From: Desmodesmus armatus
Taxonomy: Eukaryota; Chlorophyta; Chlorophyceae; Sphaeropleales; Scenedesmaceae
DNA: 64,000 nucleotides
Direction: 5' to 3'
Assembly (NCBI GenBank): GCA_007449985.2
Contig: VIIQ02000043.1
Span: 328,001-392,000, forward strand
Under the pieces are notes generated by a model. The model did no database searches. It had not been told where the DNA came from and worked only from the letters and a program-made list of their open reading frames with translations. Made by a program: the position numbers and the translations under genes. This document shows, piece after piece, positions 63,703 to 64,000 of the stretch. Positions within the stretch are counted from its first letter, which is position 1, and each line of letters starts with the position of its first letter.

Positions 63703-64000
63703 AGTGTGACCAGACCCAGTCACCCTGTGGCACAGTAGTAGTCAGTCACTGACTTGGCAAGTAGTAGGAATAGGAGTAGCAGCAGTTGTTGGCCTTGTTG
63801 TCAAAGCAGCAGATAGCTCCAGCATGCCTAGCTACAGCACTCACTGATGTGCCTTACGCATCAGCAGCAGGCAAGGCTGCAGGTTTGCCTTGTTCTCTAA
63901 AAGGCACAGCGCATGTGTTGGTTTGTGGGGCTGCATTTAACGCAGTATCCAGCTGGCCCTTTTCAAAGGTATCCTATTGGAAAAGTACTTTTTGACCCAG
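63703..64000. other. 3' flank of copy 3
   Basis: It shares the AGTAGCAGCAGTTGTTG / CTTGTTGTCA context with the flank of copy 2 but has no tandem duplication. No gene is visible. Confidence 0.5.

Noticed and set aside
1..64000. tRNA, rRNA or CRISPR features
   Set aside because: No cloverleaf with conserved boxes, no rRNA core sequence and no regularly spaced identical repeats were seen by eye. The tandem repeats present lack unique spacers.

Overview
The window looks like nuclear DNA of a volvocalean green alga, possibly close to Haematococcus; the species is an inference. The evidence is spliceosomal genes with many short exons (donors GTGAGT or GTGGGT, acceptors TGCAG), strong CAG/CTG bias giving Ala- and Gln-rich proteins, TGTAA polyadenylation-type signals and long G or C homopolymers in introns. 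I found no bacterial operon, rRNA, tRNA or CRISPR array.

Layout. (1) About 250-7272, plus strand: a SnRK2-like Ser/Thr kinase in at least 12 exons. (2) 7300-11200: scattered weak exons of an unidentified gene and local repeats. (3) 11211-17458, minus strand: an ADCK1-type ABC1 (UbiB-like) kinase in 11 exons. Both kinase genes carry decayed partial copies of their own exons inside adjacent introns ('exon echoes'). (4) From about 16.8 kb to the end: a segmental duplication cluster built around a secreted, cysteine-rich protein with a disintegrin-like segment. Copy 3 (60934-63702) is intact. Copy 2 (50078-54205) is complete apart from a LINE in exon 2. Copy 1 (20722-20848 plus 29613-30802) has lost exon 2 to an 8-kb segment that holds an AT-hook/zinc-ribbon protein and fragments of a TPR gene.

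(5) 35714-49663: a young 13.95-kb Ty3/gypsy-type retrotransposon inserted in the promoter-side repeat of copy 2, flanked by a 4-bp GGCG duplication. Its polyprotein has reverse transcriptase, RNase H, a DNMT3-like cytosine-5 DNA methyltransferase, a DDE integrase, a PHD finger and a Tudor-like segment. An ORF for gag and protease precedes it and a third, Arg/Ser-rich ORF follows it. Its terminal repeats are circularly permuted (A1 - genes - B1 A2 B2), which suggests that a two-LTR circle was integrated through an internal palindrome. This element is the most notable object in the window.

(6) 56.2-59.3 kb, minus strand: a decayed gag-protease remnant with the same unusual zinc-knuckle spacing. 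Several 3' ends of one LINE family with (GATTT)n tails are scattered from 26 to 59 kb. Exon boundaries were set by eye from splice consensus and reading-frame continuity; there is no transcript evidence.
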